Shown here one piece after another: positions 19,754-27,844 of a stretch of 39,914 nucleotides of DNA. The DNA is from Crocinitomicaceae bacterium (GTDB lineage Bacteria > Bacteroidota > Bacteroidia > Flavobacteriales_D > Crocinitomicaceae), in NCBI GenBank assembly GCA_024643725.1, contig JAHEMJ010000011.1:133477-173390 (forward strand), read 5' to 3'. The number at the start of each line of letters is the position of its first letter. Position 1 is the first letter of the stretch. Below the pieces are notes generated by a model. It worked only from the letters and a program-made list of their open reading frames with translations. It was not told the origin of the DNA and did no database searches. A program made the position numbers and the translations under genes.

Positions 19754-20572
19754 ATGATTTTATTTCCACCAGCAAAAATAAATTTGGGATTAAACGTCCT
19801 TCGCAAGCGCGAGGACGGTTATCATGACATCGATACGTGTATGGTTTCGATTCCTTTGGTGGATATTTTAGAAATCACGACTTCTGATCAATTTGAGTTC
19901 CTTCAAACAGGTCGGACCATTCAAGGGGATACTGGATTGAATTTGTGTGAGAAAGCTTATTATTTGTTAAAAGAGCAATTTTCCATTGGTCCTGTGCGCA
20001 TTCACTTGAGAAAACAAATTCCGATTGGGGCCGGACTTGGTGGCGGTTCCGCGGATGCGACCTATACTTTATTAGCCTTAAATGAATTATTTGGCCTCCA
20101 ACTTAGTACAGAAAATTTAAAAGAATTTGCCTCGAAATTGGGGAGTGATTGTCCGTTTTTTGTAGATTCTTCTGCGCAGTTAGCTCGAGGAAGGGGTGAA
20201 GTATTACGGAATATCACGTTGAATGTACCAACCCTATATATGGTTTTATTGAATCCAGGCATTCACGTTGGAACAAAAGAAGCCTATGCAGGCGTGAGTC
20301 CTACTGAACCTAAAGTTTCATTGGAAGAAATACTGAAGTTACCGATTGAATCTTGGCAGGAGTCGCTTCGGAATGACTTTGAGAAATCTGTATTTCCATT
20401 GCATCCTCAGATTGAAATATTAAAACAGGAACTGCTTGAAAACGGTGCCGTTTATGCGGCTATGTCTGGAAGTGGATCGAGTGTTTTTGGTTTATTTACC
20501 TCTGAATCCAAGGCTTTTAATTTTCATTCAGAACACCTTATTTACAAAGGTTTGTTTAAAAATCTCGGTTAG
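19754..20572 (+). CDS. ispE: 4-diphosphocytidyl-2-C-methyl-D-erythritol kinase
   Basis: This 272-residue GHMP kinase begins ILFPPAKINLGLNVL, with the conserved Lys8 region. The glycine-rich ATP loop PIGAGLGGGSADA is at residues 90-102, the catalytic Asp region LGSDCPFF (Asp132) follows, and MSGSGSSVFG lies near the C-terminus. It phosphorylates CDP-methylerythritol in the non-mevalonate (MEP) isoprenoid pathway. The conserved N-terminus fixes the start at 19754, which places the promoter box immediately upstream. It is divergent from accA, and the starch-utilisation locus begins 96 bp after its stop. Confidence 0.95.
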   Translation: MILFPPAKINLGLNVLRKREDGYHDIDTCMVSIPLVDILEITTSDQFEFLQTGRTIQGDTGLNLCEKAYYLLKEQFSIGPVRIHLRKQIPIGAGLGGGSADATYTLLALNELFGLQLSTENLKEFASKLGSDCPFFVDSSAQLARGRGEVLRNITLNVPTLYMVLLNPGIHVGTKEAYAGVSPTEPKVSLEEILKLPIESWQESLRNDFEKSVFPLHPQIEILKQELLENGAVYAAMSGSGSSVFGLFTSESKAFNFHSEHLIYKGLFKNLG

Positions 20573-20622
20573 AAATAAAAAAACTATTTCTTGGTTTGCG
20601 TTTTTATTTTTATTTTTGAAGT

Positions 20623-20640
20623 TGTCAATCTGACACTAAG
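20623..20640 (+). promoter_or_regulatory. Putative operator upstream of the starch-binding protein gene
   Basis: The 18-bp element TGTCAATCTGACACTAAG contains the inverted repeat TGTCA-N3-TGACA. The same element, 15 of 18 bases identical, lies before susC at 30231. Here it falls between a TTTG at 20615-20618 and a TATTTTTT at 20641, where a Bacteroidota core promoter could sit. It is a candidate binding site for a starch-responsive regulator encoded elsewhere. Confidence 0.5.
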
Positions 20641-20668
20641 TATTTTTTAACCTTTTAAAAATTAGACT

Positions 20669-21682
20669 ATGAAAAAAATGTTTACTTTTTTAGCTACGGT
20701 ATTTATTAGCGTAGCATCTTACGCGCAGTTCCCTGCGGTAGGTATTATTGGATCTGCAGTTCCGCCTTATGACTGGTCTGTTGACATTCCAATGCAAACA
20801 ATGGATGGTAACATGTACGCGCAAATCGTTACATGTGTTGCTGGAGACGTGAAATTCCGTCAAGATGCAGGTTGGACAATCAACTGGGGTTCGAATACCT
20901 TCCCTGCTGGAGTTGGTGTACAAGATGGTCCAAACATTACTGTACCTGCTGGTACATATTTAGTTGTTTTTGACCGTACAACTGGAGCTTATAACTTCAT
21001 GACAGATTACACTGTAACTTACCAAGTAGATATCACTGCTTATTTGGCTGGTGGAGCTACATTGGCTGCAAACGGAATCCGTATCGGTGGAAACTTTGCT
21101 GACAACCAAGGTTCAGTAGCTGCTGGAGCAATGGTAAACTGGTCTCCTTCTGATGCTAACTCGGCAATGACAGACTTAGGTAACAACATCTGGTCAATTG
21201 ATGTAACTTACCCAGTTTCTACATTACAAGCTACACAAATCTATAAATTTGTGAACGGTGATTGGGGAACAAACGAAGGTACAGATCCTGCGAACACAAT
21301 CGCAGTTGACTCTTGTGGAACTGACGATGGTTCAGGTAACATCAACCGTACGTATGTATTGTTGCCAGGAACAGTTTGTTATGTTTGGGATGCATGTTCT
21401 GCTTGTGGAGCTTCTAACGTAGCTGAAAACACAATCAATAACTTGACTGTTTCTCCAAACCCAACAACTGAAGTAGCCAACTTCAAATTTGATGTAAACA
21501 ATGCTTCTGAAGCGACAATCAAATTATTTGACTTAACAGGAAAAGAAGTTGCTGCAAAAACAATCGCAGTTTCTGCTTCTAACAATGTTGAAATGAACAC
21601 AGCTAACTTGTCTGCTGGATCTTACATTTACAAAGTGTTTGCAGGTGACAAAGTTGCTACAGGAAAATTGATCAAACAATAA
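20669..21682 (+). CDS. T9SS-exported SusE/SusF-like starch-binding protein
   Basis: This 337-residue protein has a signal peptide (residues 1-19, ending SVASYAQ). Residues 21-112 (FPAVGIIGSAVPPYDW, KFRQDAGWTINWG, ITVPAGTYLVVFDRTTGAYNF) resemble the repeated starch-binding domain of SusE/SusF outer-membrane proteins. Residues 114-250 form a second beta-sandwich module (TYQVDITAYLAGG, TQIYKFVNGDWG) resembling other carbohydrate-binding domains. The last 80 residues are a T9SS type A sorting domain (LTVSPNPTTEVANF, GSYIYKVFAGDKVATGKLIKQ). There is no lipobox cysteine, so it should leave through T9SS and act outside the cell or on its surface. Codon use is as biased as in tuf and a strong terminator follows, suggesting abundant expression. 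No enzyme motif is seen. The binding role is inferred. Confidence 0.75.
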   Translation: MKKMFTFLATVFISVASYAQFPAVGIIGSAVPPYDWSVDIPMQTMDGNMYAQIVTCVAGDVKFRQDAGWTINWGSNTFPAGVGVQDGPNITVPAGTYLVVFDRTTGAYNFMTDYTVTYQVDITAYLAGGATLAANGIRIGGNFADNQGSVAAGAMVNWSPSDANSAMTDLGNNIWSIDVTYPVSTLQATQIYKFVNGDWGTNEGTDPANTIAVDSCGTDDGSGNINRTYVLLPGTVCYVWDACSACGASNVAENTINNLTVSPNPTTEVANFKFDVNNASEATIKLFDLTGKEVAAKTIAVSASNNVEMNTANLSAGSYIYKVFAGDKVATGKLIKQ

Positions 21683-21700
21683 TTTTTCTACACGTGATTG

Positions 21701-21735
21701 AAAGCCTAAGTTGAAAGATACTTAGGCTTTTTTTT
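21701..21735 (+). terminator. Terminator inside the starch locus
   Basis: AAAGCCTAAG pairs perfectly with CTTAGGCTTT across a ten-base loop and is followed by TTTTT. It lies between the starch-binding protein and the amylase gene. As no clear promoter follows, partial read-through may keep the downstream enzymes at lower levels than the first gene. Confidence 0.85.
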
Positions 21736-21752
21736 ACCTTAAACATTCCAAA

Positions 21753-24536
21753 ATGAAAAAGTTATTCCTTACCGTAATTGCTAGTGCTTTTAGCTCAATG
21801 CTCATCGCTCAAGTTTTAGACGTGTCCCCAGCCTTTCCAACGGTGAACGACGTGGTAACCATTACCTACGACGCCACCAAAGGGAATGCAGCGCTGATTG
21901 GTCAGTCTCAAATTTATGCCCATGCAGGATTGATAACTACCGCGAGTACTTCGTCATCCAACTGGCAATACGTGCAAGGAAATTGGGGAACTGTTGATCC
22001 TCAAGTAGCTATGACCAATATTGGAAATAACAAACATACCATTACGATTGACATCGACCAATTTTACGGTTATCCAATTGCCACTACCACTGTACTGAAA
22101 TTGGCATTTGTTTTTAGAACAGCCACTGGAAGCCTTGTTGGTAGAAACGCTGATGGAAGTGATATTTTCTATGATGTTTATCCAGTTAATGCAGGACTTC
22201 TTGGACAATTTTTTCATCCGGATAATGGAAGTATTTATAATTTAAATGATGCCATTACGATTAGCGCAGAGTCGAATACGTCTTCTGTTCTTCAACTAAA
22301 ACAGGATGGTAACGTTCTCACTACCTTGAACAATGCAACGATTTTGGATTACAACCTAACCGCAAGCACACCAGGCACACATTTATTAGAGTTTGAAGTC
22401 AACGATGGCACTTCTACGATTATTGATAGTGTTTATTATACCGTGAATCCAACTGTAAATATCGCGAATCCACCCATTGCAGGACTCGTAAACGGCGTGA
22501 ATTACATCAACGATACAACCGTGATTCTCCAATTGTATGCTCCTCAAAAGCAACACATTTATGTCATAGGTGATTTTAATAACTGGACACCAACTGCGGC
22601 ATACCACATGAACTTATCGACCAACAATGCTACGTGGTGGTTGGAAATTAGTGGATTGACAGCCGGACAAAAATATGGATATCAGTATTTCATCGATGGC
22701 ACCATGAAATTAGCAGATCCAATGAGTGCACTAATCCTCGATCCGAATAACGATGGCGCGATTAACGCAGCAACAAATCCTAATCCACTTCCTTATCCAA
22801 CAGGTCAGACAACTGGATTCGTTACCGTGATGCAACCAGCTGCGCCACAATATACTTGGCAAAATACGTCGTATCAAGGTCCGGCAAAAAAAGATTTGGT
22901 GATCTACGAATTGTTGGTAAGGGATTTTGTGGCAAAACACAATTATCAAACGTTAATCGATACCTTGGCATATTTAGATGCTTTGGGCATCAATGCGATT
23001 GAAGTAATGCCACCTTCGGAATTTGAAAACAATGAAAGTTGGGGATATAATCCGTCTTTCCATATGGCTATGGACAAATATTACGGCACACCGGAAAAAT
23101 TCAAGGAATTTGTCGATAGTTGTCACAACCGTGGAATTGCAGTTATTGTGGATATGGTACTAAATCACGCATTTGGACAAAATCCAATGGTGAATATGTA
23201 TTGGGATGCGGTCAATAGTCGTCCGGCGGCAAATAGTCCTTGGTTCAATGCCATTTGTCCTCATGAGCCTTATTGCTGGGGTTATGATTTCGATCACACA
23301 AGATTGGCTACACAGATGTACATCGATCAAGTCAATAAATACTGGCTAGACGAATACCATATTGATGGATTCCGCTTTGACTATACCAAAGGATTTGCAA
23401 ACAATGGCGCTTCTTATAACATCGAACGCATCAATTTATTAAAGCGCATGGCGGATCAAATTTGGAACGTTAAATCGAATGCGTATGTCATTTTAGAACA
23501 TTGGTGTGATAATTCCGAAGAAATTCAATTGGCAACATACGGGATGATGCTATGGGGAAATGTTGTCAATGCCTACGAAGAAGCGGGAATGGGATACACG
23601 AGCACGTCAAATATCAGTTCGGGGATTTACTCGAATCGCACATGGACAGTTCCACATTTGGTGACGTATATGGAAAGCCATGATGAAGAACGCATGATGT
23701 ATAAAAACATCACTTACGGAAATGCAACCAATGCGAATCACAATGCAAAGAACTCTTATGTTGCTTTAGGTAGAATGCAGACTGCTGCTGTGATTTTCTT
23801 AACACAGCCAGGTCCAAGAATGATGTGGCAATTTCAAGAATTGGGCTACGATATTTCCATTGAAAATCCATGTCGCGTTTGCAACAAGCCGATTCTCTGG
23901 AATTATTATACACAAGCAAGAAGACGTCAATTATACGATGTGTATGCTGCGACCTTAAAATTGAGAAACGAACATGAGACCTTCCGTTCGTTGAACTTTA
24001 GTTATTCCTTAAGTGGAGCAGTGAAAAAAATGAAATGTTCCGACCCGGCAATGAATGGCGTGTCCATCGGGAATTTTGATGTCAATGCGCAAACGGGTGC
24101 ACCTAATTTTCATCATACAGGTTGGTGGTATGAGTACTTTACTGGCGACAGTTTGAACGTAAGCGATGTAAATGTAAACTTCAGTTTACAACCTGGAGAG
24201 TACCGAATTTACACAGATGTTCGTTTGGAAAAACCAACCATTACGGAAGCACCAGCATCCATCGATGAAATCATGTTGTCACAATTCGCCTTGAACGTTT
24301 ATCCAAATCCAAGTTCGGAGAATCTGCACGTAACATTTGAATCAATGGATGTGAATCCTTTGGAGATTCAAATAATTAATGAACAAGGACAAATTGTCTA
24401 CACCCAAAAAGGGATGGCAAAACCAGGAACAAACGATGTGAATTTATGGGTTGGAGATTGGTCTAATGGTTCCTACCACAGTTTAATTCGTGTAGGGAAT
24501 AAGTATGCGAACGAAGCATTTATCATTCAACATTAA
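21753..24536 (+). CDS. T9SS-exported GH13 alpha-amylase
   Basis: This 927-residue protein has a signal peptide (residues 1-20, ending LIAQ) and an N-terminal beta-sandwich (21-145) often seen before Bacteroidota amylases. A further beta domain follows, then a CBM48-like module at about 245-335 (HIYVIGDFNNWTP, GYQYFIDG). The GH13 barrel spans about 380-740, with region I DMVLNH (467-472), nucleophile Asp543 in GFRFDYTKG, general acid Glu582 and Asp644 in ESHDEER. The C-terminus (about 845-927, LNVYPNPSSENLHV) is a T9SS type A sorting domain. It likely cuts starch or branched alpha-glucan outside the cell. The CBM48-plus-GH13 layout also resembles branching or debranching enzymes, so endo-amylase is a best guess. 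Its TAA overlaps the ATG of the next gene. Confidence 0.88.
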   Translation: MKKLFLTVIASAFSSMLIAQVLDVSPAFPTVNDVVTITYDATKGNAALIGQSQIYAHAGLITTASTSSSNWQYVQGNWGTVDPQVAMTNIGNNKHTITIDIDQFYGYPIATTTVLKLAFVFRTATGSLVGRNADGSDIFYDVYPVNAGLLGQFFHPDNGSIYNLNDAITISAESNTSSVLQLKQDGNVLTTLNNATILDYNLTASTPGTHLLEFEVNDGTSTIIDSVYYTVNPTVNIANPPIAGLVNGVNYINDTTVILQLYAPQKQHIYVIGDFNNWTPTAAYHMNLSTNNATWWLEISGLTAGQKYGYQYFIDGTMKLADPMSALILDPNNDGAINAATNPNPLPYPTGQTTGFVTVMQPAAPQYTWQNTSYQGPAKKDLVIYELLVRDFVAKHNYQTLIDTLAYLDALGINAIEVMPPSEFENNESWGYNPSFHMAMDKYYGTPEKFKEFVDSCHNRGIAVIVDMVLNHAFGQNPMVNMYWDAVNSRPAANSPWFNAICPHEPYCWGYDFDHTRLATQMYIDQVNKYWLDEYHIDGFRFDYTKGFANNGASYNIERINLLKRMADQIWNVKSNAYVILEHWCDNSEEIQLATYGMMLWGNVVNAYEEAGMGYTSTSNISSGIYSNRTWTVPHLVTYMESHDEERMMYKNITYGNATNANHNAKNSYVALGRMQTAAVIFLTQPGPRMMWQFQELGYDISIENPCRVCNKPILWNYYTQARRRQLYDVYAATLKLRNEHETFRSLNFSYSLSGAVKKMKCSDPAMNGVSIGNFDVNAQTGAPNFHHTGWWYEYFTGDSLNVSDVNVNFSLQPGEYRIYTDVRLEKPTITEAPASIDEIMLSQFALNVYPNPSSENLHVTFESMDVNPLEIQIINEQGQIVYTQKGMAKPGTNDVNLWVGDWSNGSYHSLIRVGNKYANEAFIIQH

Positions 24537-25954
24537 TGAAAGTAACTTTTTTCATTGGGTGTTTTTTTTCAGCTCTTCTTGCTCATGCACAGTTGACGCA
24601 TCCGGCCAACAATAGTGCGTTCATTCAAACAGAAGTAGCAAGTGTCTATGTGACCATGTCCCCAGTGGATGCCCAAACGATGGTGACAGACAGTGTTTAT
24701 TCCGATTTCCCCTTTGTAGCCAGTGTGATATACGCGAGTTCGACTGTTCATGATACCTTATTAAATGTTGGGATTCATGTTCGGGGAAACACCTCGAGAG
24801 ATGCCGGAAAGAAATCCTTCGAACTTTCGTTTAATAGCTATGTTCCGGGACGAAAATTCCATGGAGTTGAGAAACTTAATTTGAATGGGGAACACAACGA
24901 TGTTTCCATTTTACGCACACGGACATCCAATGAAATTTTGCGTCAAGCTCAATTGCCTTGCTCGCGAACAAGTTATGTGAAATTATTCATAAACAACCAA
25001 TATAAAGGGCTTTACATCAATGTCGAACACATGGATGAAGAGTTTCTTCAAAAACGGTTCATCAATGACGACACAGGGAATTTATTTAAATGTTATTACG
25101 GCTCGGATTTAACCTATCATGGAACCAATGCTTCGTATTATCAAAGCACTTATTCCTTGAAGACCAACGAAACGACAAATGACTATACAGGATTGATTCA
25201 TTTCATCAATGTCCTCAATAATTCTACTCCAGCTAATTTTGTTTGTGACATTCAAGAAGTTATGGATGTCGATTTGTACTTGAGGACATTAGCCGTTGAA
25301 ATATTAATCAGTCAGTGGGATGGATATGCCTATAATAAGAATAACTACTATTTATATCAGCGTCCTTCCGATGGAAGATTTGTTTTCATTGAATATGATT
25401 TAGACAACACTTTTGGCATTGATTGGTTTAACATCAATTGGTCCAATCGTTCTATTTATTCCTGGGCCAATGCCAATCGACCTTTGTACTCCAAACTTCT
25501 CGCAGTTCCCTATTTTAAAGATCGTTTCAATTACCACATGAAAGATCTGTTGACAAACGTGTTTATTCCGAGTAATTTGATTGGCACTTTACAGTCTACT
25601 CAAAACATGATTTCTGCTGCTGCGCTGGCGGATGATTACAAAAGTTTGGATTATGGATTTACAGATCAAGATTTTTTGGATGCCATCTCGCAAGCATGGG
25701 GTTCTCATGTCACACAATCCTTGAGCACGTATCTGCAGAACAGATATACATCGGCAAATAGTCAAGTACTTGCCTTTCAAAACATGCTAAATCCATGTAC
25801 CAGTGGATTGACGGAGTTGAACGACATCCAAAACATAAAAGCTGTGAAAGCCTATGACATGTTGGGAAGAGAGATTCCCTTGGATGCAAAGAACTGTTTA
25901 AAATTGATTACTTATGAAAACGGCGAAACAAAGCAAGTGTATGAAATGGACTAA
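24536..25954 (+). CDS. Secreted CotH-family kinase-like protein
   Basis: This 472-residue protein has a signal peptide (1-19, ending LLAHAQ). It matches the CotH kinase fold: HVRGNTSR at 81-88, KKSFEL at 92-97 (Lys93 a candidate ATP lysine), Glu164 in INVEHMDE, the candidate catalytic Asp262 in WDGYAYNKNNYYLY, and the candidate metal motif EYDLDNTFG at 286-294. The C-terminus (AVKAYDMLGREIP, LKLITYENGETKQVYEMD) looks like the second half of a T9SS sorting domain without the YPNP part. CotH of Bacillus phosphorylates spore-coat proteins; the substrate here is unknown. Its ATG overlaps the amylase stop (TAATG) and its end overlaps the next gene by 14 bp, so it is locked into the starch operon. 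Confidence 0.82.
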   Translation: MKVTFFIGCFFSALLAHAQLTHPANNSAFIQTEVASVYVTMSPVDAQTMVTDSVYSDFPFVASVIYASSTVHDTLLNVGIHVRGNTSRDAGKKSFELSFNSYVPGRKFHGVEKLNLNGEHNDVSILRTRTSNEILRQAQLPCSRTSYVKLFINNQYKGLYINVEHMDEEFLQKRFINDDTGNLFKCYYGSDLTYHGTNASYYQSTYSLKTNETTNDYTGLIHFINVLNNSTPANFVCDIQEVMDVDLYLRTLAVEILISQWDGYAYNKNNYYLYQRPSDGRFVFIEYDLDNTFGIDWFNINWSNRSIYSWANANRPLYSKLLAVPYFKDRFNYHMKDLLTNVFIPSNLIGTLQSTQNMISAAALADDYKSLDYGFTDQDFLDAISQAWGSHVTQSLSTYLQNRYTSANSQVLAFQNMLNPCTSGLTELNDIQNIKAVKAYDMLGREIPLDAKNCLKLITYENGETKQVYEMD

Positions 25955-27842
25955 GTGGATCTTGATGCTATTTATTTTTGTTGTTCACTCAACAAATGCG
26001 CAACTATTGAAACATGTCGAACCTGCAAATTGGTGGGTAGGAATGGAGCATCATGAAGTGCAAATCTTGTTGCATGGAACCAATATCGCTCAATATCAAG
26101 TGGAAGTTTCTGGATTACCAATAAGCGGAATCATCAAAACTGAAAATCCAAACTACCTTTTCGTGACCGTGGATACGAAAGGAAAAGTTGCAGGAACCTA
26201 TCCGATTAAACTCATCGACAAGAAAAAAGAAATGGCACATTTCGATTTCAAGTTAGAGGAGCGCATGCGGAATAGTGCACAACGCGAAAGTTATTCCGCT
26301 GCAGACGTCATATACCTTTTAATGCCAGATCGTTTTGCAAATGCAAATGAAGGACTAGACAAGCATCCCGATACAAGGGAGGAGACCAATCGTTCCAATC
26401 CAGGTGGACGTCATGGTGGAGATATCATGGGAATCATTCAACATTTGAATTACATCAAAGAATTGGGAGCAACCGCGATTTGGACAACACCGATGTTAGA
26501 AGACAACGAGGAAACGTATTCTTATCATGGGTATGCACAATCCGATTTGTATAAAATTGACCCACGTTACGGAACGAATTCGTGGTACAAAGAAATGGTT
26601 TTGGAGGCGCATCGACAAGGACTGAAAGTCATCAAAGATGAGGTGCCAAATCATTGGTCAAGTAAACATTGGATGGTGCAAGATTTACCAACGCACGATT
26701 GGATTCACCAGTTTCCGAGTTTTACGCGGTCTAGTTACCGAACGAGTACACAATCGGATCCGCATGCATCGCAGTCGGACAAACACGCTTCCGAGAATGG
26801 ATGGTTCGACACAACAATGCCGGACATGAATCAGTCCAATCCTTTGTTGTTGACCTATTTAATTCAAAATACGATTTGGTGGATTGAGTATGCTCAGTTA
26901 GACGGCTTACGTGTGGACACCTATTCCTATAACGACAAAGAAGCGATTTCAAAATGGACGAAAGCGATAACTGACGAGTATCCACGTTTAAACATCATGG
27001 GAGAAGTGTGGATGCACAATCAAGCACAAATTTCCTATTGGCAAAAAGACAGTCCAATTGGTGCGATTGACTCGTATAACAGTTACTTGCCAACGGTCAT
27101 GGATTTTACCTTGCAAGATGCCATGATGCAAGCATTCAATGAACCAAAGCAAGATTGGGATAAAGGAATGGTTCGATTTTACGATAACTTTTCGAACGAC
27201 TTCCAGTACAAGGACCCATCGAATATTTTGGTATTCATGGAAAACCACGATACCAAACGCTTCAATGAATATTGTCCGAACATCGCAGACTATAAACTGG
27301 CACTGACGCTCATTTCAACGACACGTGGAATTCCGCAAATCTATTATGGTAGTGAAATCGGAATGAAAGGGAGCAAAGATCTTGGAGATGCGGATATTCG
27401 CAAAGATTTCCCAGGAGGATGGGCAGCTGATCGTCATACCGCCTTTTGCAGTAGTGAAGATGTAAAATGTCATGGGTATCAAACAGGGAGAACTCCGGAA
27501 GAGGAAGCATATTTTCAATTCACAAAAACCTTATTGAATTGGAGAAAGAACAACAAAGTCATCCATGAAGGAAAATTGATGCAGTTTGTCCCTGAAAACA
27601 ATGTCTATGTCTACGCCCGCTACACAGAGCCAAACGAAATGTACGATATAGCTGGAAGAAAAGTTGTCTTGGTCGTTATCAACAACTCCACCAAAGATGA
27701 AACCATCCGATGGGATCGCTTCCAAGAAATCATAAATGGAAAAGAAGGAGGTGTAGATGTAATCACCCATCAAACCGTCAATTTTGATCAGAAAACAGCT
27801 GTCATTCCTGCCAAAACTGCCTATATTTTAGAACTCAAGTAA
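25941..27842 (+). CDS. Cyclomaltodextrinase/neopullulanase-like GH13
   Basis: I choose ATG 25941 (633 residues), which gives a clean signal peptide MKWTKWILMLFIFVVHSTNA. The ATG at 25914 would add nine polar residues. An N-terminal beta domain (about 22-104; VEPANWWVGMEHHEVQILLHG) is the cyclomaltodextrinase N domain. The GH13 barrel shows DRFANAN at 130-136, DEVPNH at region I, nucleophile Asp326 in GLRVDTYSY, Glu355 in MGEVW and Asp437 in MENHDTKR. A C-terminal beta domain ends in TAYILELK. There is no T9SS domain or lipobox cysteine, so a periplasmic location is expected, as for SusA. It would hydrolyse imported maltooligosaccharides, cyclodextrins or pullulan fragments. It precedes the GH31 gene by 2 bp. 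Confidence 0.88.
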   Translation: MKWTKWILMLFIFVVHSTNAQLLKHVEPANWWVGMEHHEVQILLHGTNIAQYQVEVSGLPISGIIKTENPNYLFVTVDTKGKVAGTYPIKLIDKKKEMAHFDFKLEERMRNSAQRESYSAADVIYLLMPDRFANANEGLDKHPDTREETNRSNPGGRHGGDIMGIIQHLNYIKELGATAIWTTPMLEDNEETYSYHGYAQSDLYKIDPRYGTNSWYKEMVLEAHRQGLKVIKDEVPNHWSSKHWMVQDLPTHDWIHQFPSFTRSSYRTSTQSDPHASQSDKHASENGWFDTTMPDMNQSNPLLLTYLIQNTIWWIEYAQLDGLRVDTYSYNDKEAISKWTKAITDEYPRLNIMGEVWMHNQAQISYWQKDSPIGAIDSYNSYLPTVMDFTLQDAMMQAFNEPKQDWDKGMVRFYDNFSNDFQYKDPSNILVFMENHDTKRFNEYCPNIADYKLALTLISTTRGIPQIYYGSEIGMKGSKDLGDADIRKDFPGGWAADRHTAFCSSEDVKCHGYQTGRTPEEEAYFQFTKTLLNWRKNNKVIHEGKLMQFVPENNVYVYARYTEPNEMYDIAGRKVVLVVINNSTKDETIRWDRFQEIINGKEGGVDVITHQTVNFDQKTAVIPAKTAYILELK

Positions 27843-27844
27843 CG

